This document shows positions 62,194 through 64,000 of a stretch of 64,000 bases of DNA, piece after piece. The translations under genes were made by a program, and so were the position numbers. Origin of the DNA: JBGQOG01 sp052113705 (lineage in GTDB: Bacteria; Pseudomonadota; Alphaproteobacteria; Rhodobacterales; Rhodobacteraceae); the NCBI RefSeq assembly GCF_052113705.1, contig NZ_JBGQOG010000020.1, positions 15,677-79,676 of the forward strand, written 5' to 3'. The notes under the pieces were generated by a model, which did not search any database, was not told the origin of the DNA, and worked only from the letters and a program-made list of their open reading frames with translations. Numbering within the stretch: position 1 is the first letter of the stretch; every line of letters begins with the position of its first letter.

Positions 62194-62403
62194 CTATGCT
62201 TGCCAGAAGGGGCGCTGCGCTTCTTGCGCGGCAGTCGCCTGATCCAGACCAATATCGCTCAACAAATGCGGGTCGAGGCGCGACAGCGCCGCGCGCTCAT
62301 GGCGGCGCGATGTCCAAGTGGCGGCTGCAACCGACGCGCGGCGCAGCAGCGCCAACGGGCGAAGCAGGGCGAGGGCGGGGCGGGACAGGACACGGCTGGA
62401 CAT
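62194..62403 (-). CDS. DUF1127 small protein
   Basis: A 69-residue protein. The Arg-rich C-terminal DUF1127 motif is ERAALSRLDPHLLSDIGLDQATAAQEAQRPFW. DUF1127 proteins of alphaproteobacteria are small, Arg-rich regulators linked to RNA turnover and phosphate or stress responses. It begins at ATG 62403 (AAAGG upstream) and is divergent from a MocR-type regulator, with repeated TACAA motifs between. Confidence 0.9.
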   Translation of the reverse strand: MSSRVLSRPALALLRPLALLRRASVAAATWTSRRHERAALSRLDPHLLSDIGLDQATAAQEAQRPFWQA

Positions 62404-62420
62404 TTTTAAACCTTTGTGTT

Positions 62421-62500
62421 GATACAATCAGAACGCTCTGATAGGATGAAGATACAAACTCGGTACAATATGGTCCAGAGAAACATTGTGACAGATACAA
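62421..62500. promoter_or_regulatory. Repeated TACAA motifs between DUF1127 and the MocR regulator
   Basis: GATACAAT (62421), GATACAAA (62451), GGTACAAT (62462) and GATACAAA (62493) recur in the same orientation, together with a perfect palindrome ATCAGA-ACGC-TCTGAT at 62427-62442. Direct repeats of this type are the usual form of MocR/GntR sites. Confidence 0.5.
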
Positions 62501-63897
62501 ATTGGCAGCCTGACCTCACACAATATCCCGGACCGAAATATCTGGCGCTCAGCCGGGCGCTGCGTGACGCGGTGCGGTCGGGGGCGCTGCCGCAGGGCAC
62601 GCGCCTGCCACCTGTGCGCGAGTTGGCCTGGCGGCTGTCGATCACCCCCGGCACCGTGGCGCGCGCCTATCAGATCTCGACGAAAGAGGGGCTTTTGCAG
62701 GCGGCGGTGGGGCGGGGCACCTTTGTCTCGGCGGCCAGCCCGCGTCTGGGGCCGACGCAGCCGCTCTATATTGACCGCGCGCCGAACTATGACCGGGTGA
62801 ACGGGCCGGTGGATCTGCGCTCGCCACAACTGCCGGATGTGGGGCAGCCCGAGGCGATCGGGCAGGCGATGATTGCCGCCGCCGCCGATGTCGGGCCGCA
62901 TTACATGGAATATCCCGGCCTCAGGCGCGATGAATTGTGTCGACGCGCGGTGGTGGATTGGTACAACGACAGCCAGCTCGGTCCGTTCAGCGCAGATGAT
63001 CTCGTGCTCAGCCACGGCGGGCAGAACGGCATCAATATCGTGTTGCAATGCTGTCTGCGGGGGGATCGCCCGGCGATGATGGCCGAGGCGCTGGCCTATC
63101 CCGGCTTTCGCCATGCCGCGCGGCTGAACCGGGCCGAGGTCGTGCCGGTGGCGCTCGACAATGAGGGAATGATCCCCGAGGCGCTGGATGCGGCCTGCCA
63201 GCGGCATTCGGGGCAGGTGGTCTGCGTGACCCCTGAGGCGCAGAATCCCACCGCCGCCCGCATGGGGCTGGAGCGGCGGCAGGCGATCATCGCCGTGGCG
63301 CGGGCGCATGATCTGCAAATCCTCGAGGATGCGAGCTATGTGGTGCCCGCCCCCAATCTGCCCTCGTTGCGCGCCATGGCGCCGGAGCGGGTCTGGCATG
63401 TCGCTTCGCTGTCGAAATCCATCTCGGCGGGCTTGCGTTTTGGCGCGGTGGTCTGCCCGGCGGGGATGGGCGAGGCGGGGCGCCTGGCGGCGCAGCACAG
63501 CTATTTCGGCCTCGCGCGGCCCATCACCGACATCGTGACGCGGTTGCTCGTCTCGGGCGAGGCCGCGCGGCTGCGCGATGCGGCGCAGGCGATTGCCTCG
63601 CACCGGCTGCAGATGGTGCTCGAGGCGCTGGCCGGCCATGATGTGAGCTGGCAGCCGGGCCTGTCCTTTCTCTGGCTGAAACTGCCCACGGGCTGGCGTG
63701 CCTCCACATTCGCCCGCATGGCGGAGGCGGAAGGCGTCTTGCTGCGGTCTGCCGATGAATATGCGCTGGTCGATGGTCATGCGCCGAATGCCGTGCGGAT
63801 TGCGCTGGCGAGCGGGATCGAGGAGGCGCGCTTTGCGGGGGCATTGAAGGTTCTGGCGCGGCTGTTGAACAATCCGCCCGGCGATCTGCCCGTGTGA
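62488..63897 (+). CDS. MocR-type regulator (GntR HTH plus aminotransferase-like domain)
   Basis: About 469 residues. The wHTH is KYLALSRALRDAVRSGALPQGTRLPPVRELAWRLSITPGTVARAYQISTKEGLLQAAVGRGTFV; the rest is a fold-type I aminotransferase-like domain with the PLP Lys in HVASLSKSISAGLRFG. MocR proteins sense PLP or an aminated ligand. Start GTG 62488 (TDTNWQPDLTQYPGPKYLAL) matches the family's N-terminus; ATG 62470 and ATG 62446 are alternatives, with weaker signals. It is divergent from the DUF1127 gene. Confidence 0.9.
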   Translation: MTDTNWQPDLTQYPGPKYLALSRALRDAVRSGALPQGTRLPPVRELAWRLSITPGTVARAYQISTKEGLLQAAVGRGTFVSAASPRLGPTQPLYIDRAPNYDRVNGPVDLRSPQLPDVGQPEAIGQAMIAAAADVGPHYMEYPGLRRDELCRRAVVDWYNDSQLGPFSADDLVLSHGGQNGINIVLQCCLRGDRPAMMAEALAYPGFRHAARLNRAEVVPVALDNEGMIPEALDAACQRHSGQVVCVTPEAQNPTAARMGLERRQAIIAVARAHDLQILEDASYVVPAPNLPSLRAMAPERVWHVASLSKSISAGLRFGAVVCPAGMGEAGRLAAQHSYFGLARPITDIVTRLLVSGEAARLRDAAQAIASHRLQMVLEALAGHDVSWQPGLSFLWLKLPTGWRASTFARMAEAEGVLLRSADEYALVDGHAPNAVRIALASGIEEARFAGALKVLARLLNNPPGDLPV

Positions 63898-63907
63898 GAG
63901 GGGGCAA

Positions 63908-64000
63908 GGGGGGGGGGGGGGGGGGGAAAACAAAAAACGCCCCACAAAACAAAAAAAAAACCAACCCCGCCTGGGGGCACGCCTCCCACACGGGGCAACA
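63908..64000. other. Low-complexity end, probable sequencing or assembly artefact
   Basis: Nineteen Gs (63908-63926) are followed by a stretch almost free of G and T except for A/C runs, and by mixed bases unlike the rest of the window. It resembles a low-quality read end rather than chromosomal DNA. Confidence 0.7.

Overview
The window is about 65% GC, densely packed and almost all chromosomal housekeeping or metabolic DNA. Gene content and protein sequences point to an alphaproteobacterium of the Rhodobacteraceae/Paracoccaceae (Rhodobacter-like): a Rhodobacter-type ferredoxin-NADP reductase, a TRAP C4-dicarboxylate transporter with DctB/DctD, an assimilatory cys operon with DUF2849 and DUF934, a three-gene corrinoid/one-carbon cluster, a divergent DUF1127/MocR pair and many small Rhodobacterales-specific proteins. 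I see no rRNA, tRNA, CRISPR array, prophage or insertion sequence. Species cannot be fixed from sequence reading alone.

Layout. 1-4.1 kb: 3' end of a LysR gene, an AbrB-family membrane protein, infC (probably starting at ATA) and an Ala-rich membrane-anchored protein; a gene-free stretch holds three hairpins with identical loops. 4.1-9.5 kb: fpr, then the cobA-DUF2849-cysI-cysH-DUF934 operon with a divergent Lrp-type regulator. 9.8-17.8 kb: a cytochrome P450, then dctB-dctD-dctPQM. 17.8-21.4 kb: DoxX protein, tpiA, and an A-type Fe-S carrier and a SufT-like protein separated by an old yellow enzyme. 21.6-29.3 kb: a RimB-RimK fusion, tgt, a P-loop kinase, a thiE-like gene, trmJ, ctaA and an M32 carboxypeptidase. 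29.4-37.3 kb: a second P450 coupled to a membrane alpha/beta hydrolase, an M48 protease, DedA, a CoxE-type VWA protein and a DUF2927 lipoprotein. 37.6-41.9 kb: a MetF-like/MtgE-like/virulence-factor cluster, ppx and rlmE. 42-46 kb: a short AcoR-like activator, aldehyde dehydrogenase, DUF779 and a small periplasmic protein. 46.2-49.4 kb: mntR/mntH, a membrane methyltransferase-like protein and a small lipoprotein. 49.5-53.8 kb: an apparent quinone-detoxification operon (LysR, DoxX, VOC dioxygenase, glutathionyl-hydroquinone reductase, carboxylesterase). 54.1-56.4 kb: gbcAB-type glycine betaine monooxygenase. 56.6-61.5 kb: a TetR-controlled RND pump. 61.7-63.9 kb: a small protein and the DUF1127/MocR pair. 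The last ~90 bases look like sequencing or assembly artefact.

The most rewarding parts are the regulatory logic: a DctD that lacks the sigma-54 GAFTGA loop next to two perfect-type palindromic operators; an AAA+-less AcoR-like activator with a 9-bp inverted repeat before its target; paired TTCCA/TGGAA operators ahead of the quinone operon; a TetR palindrome before the RND genes; and a dispersed family of intergenic elements, most of which follow the 3' ends of genes.
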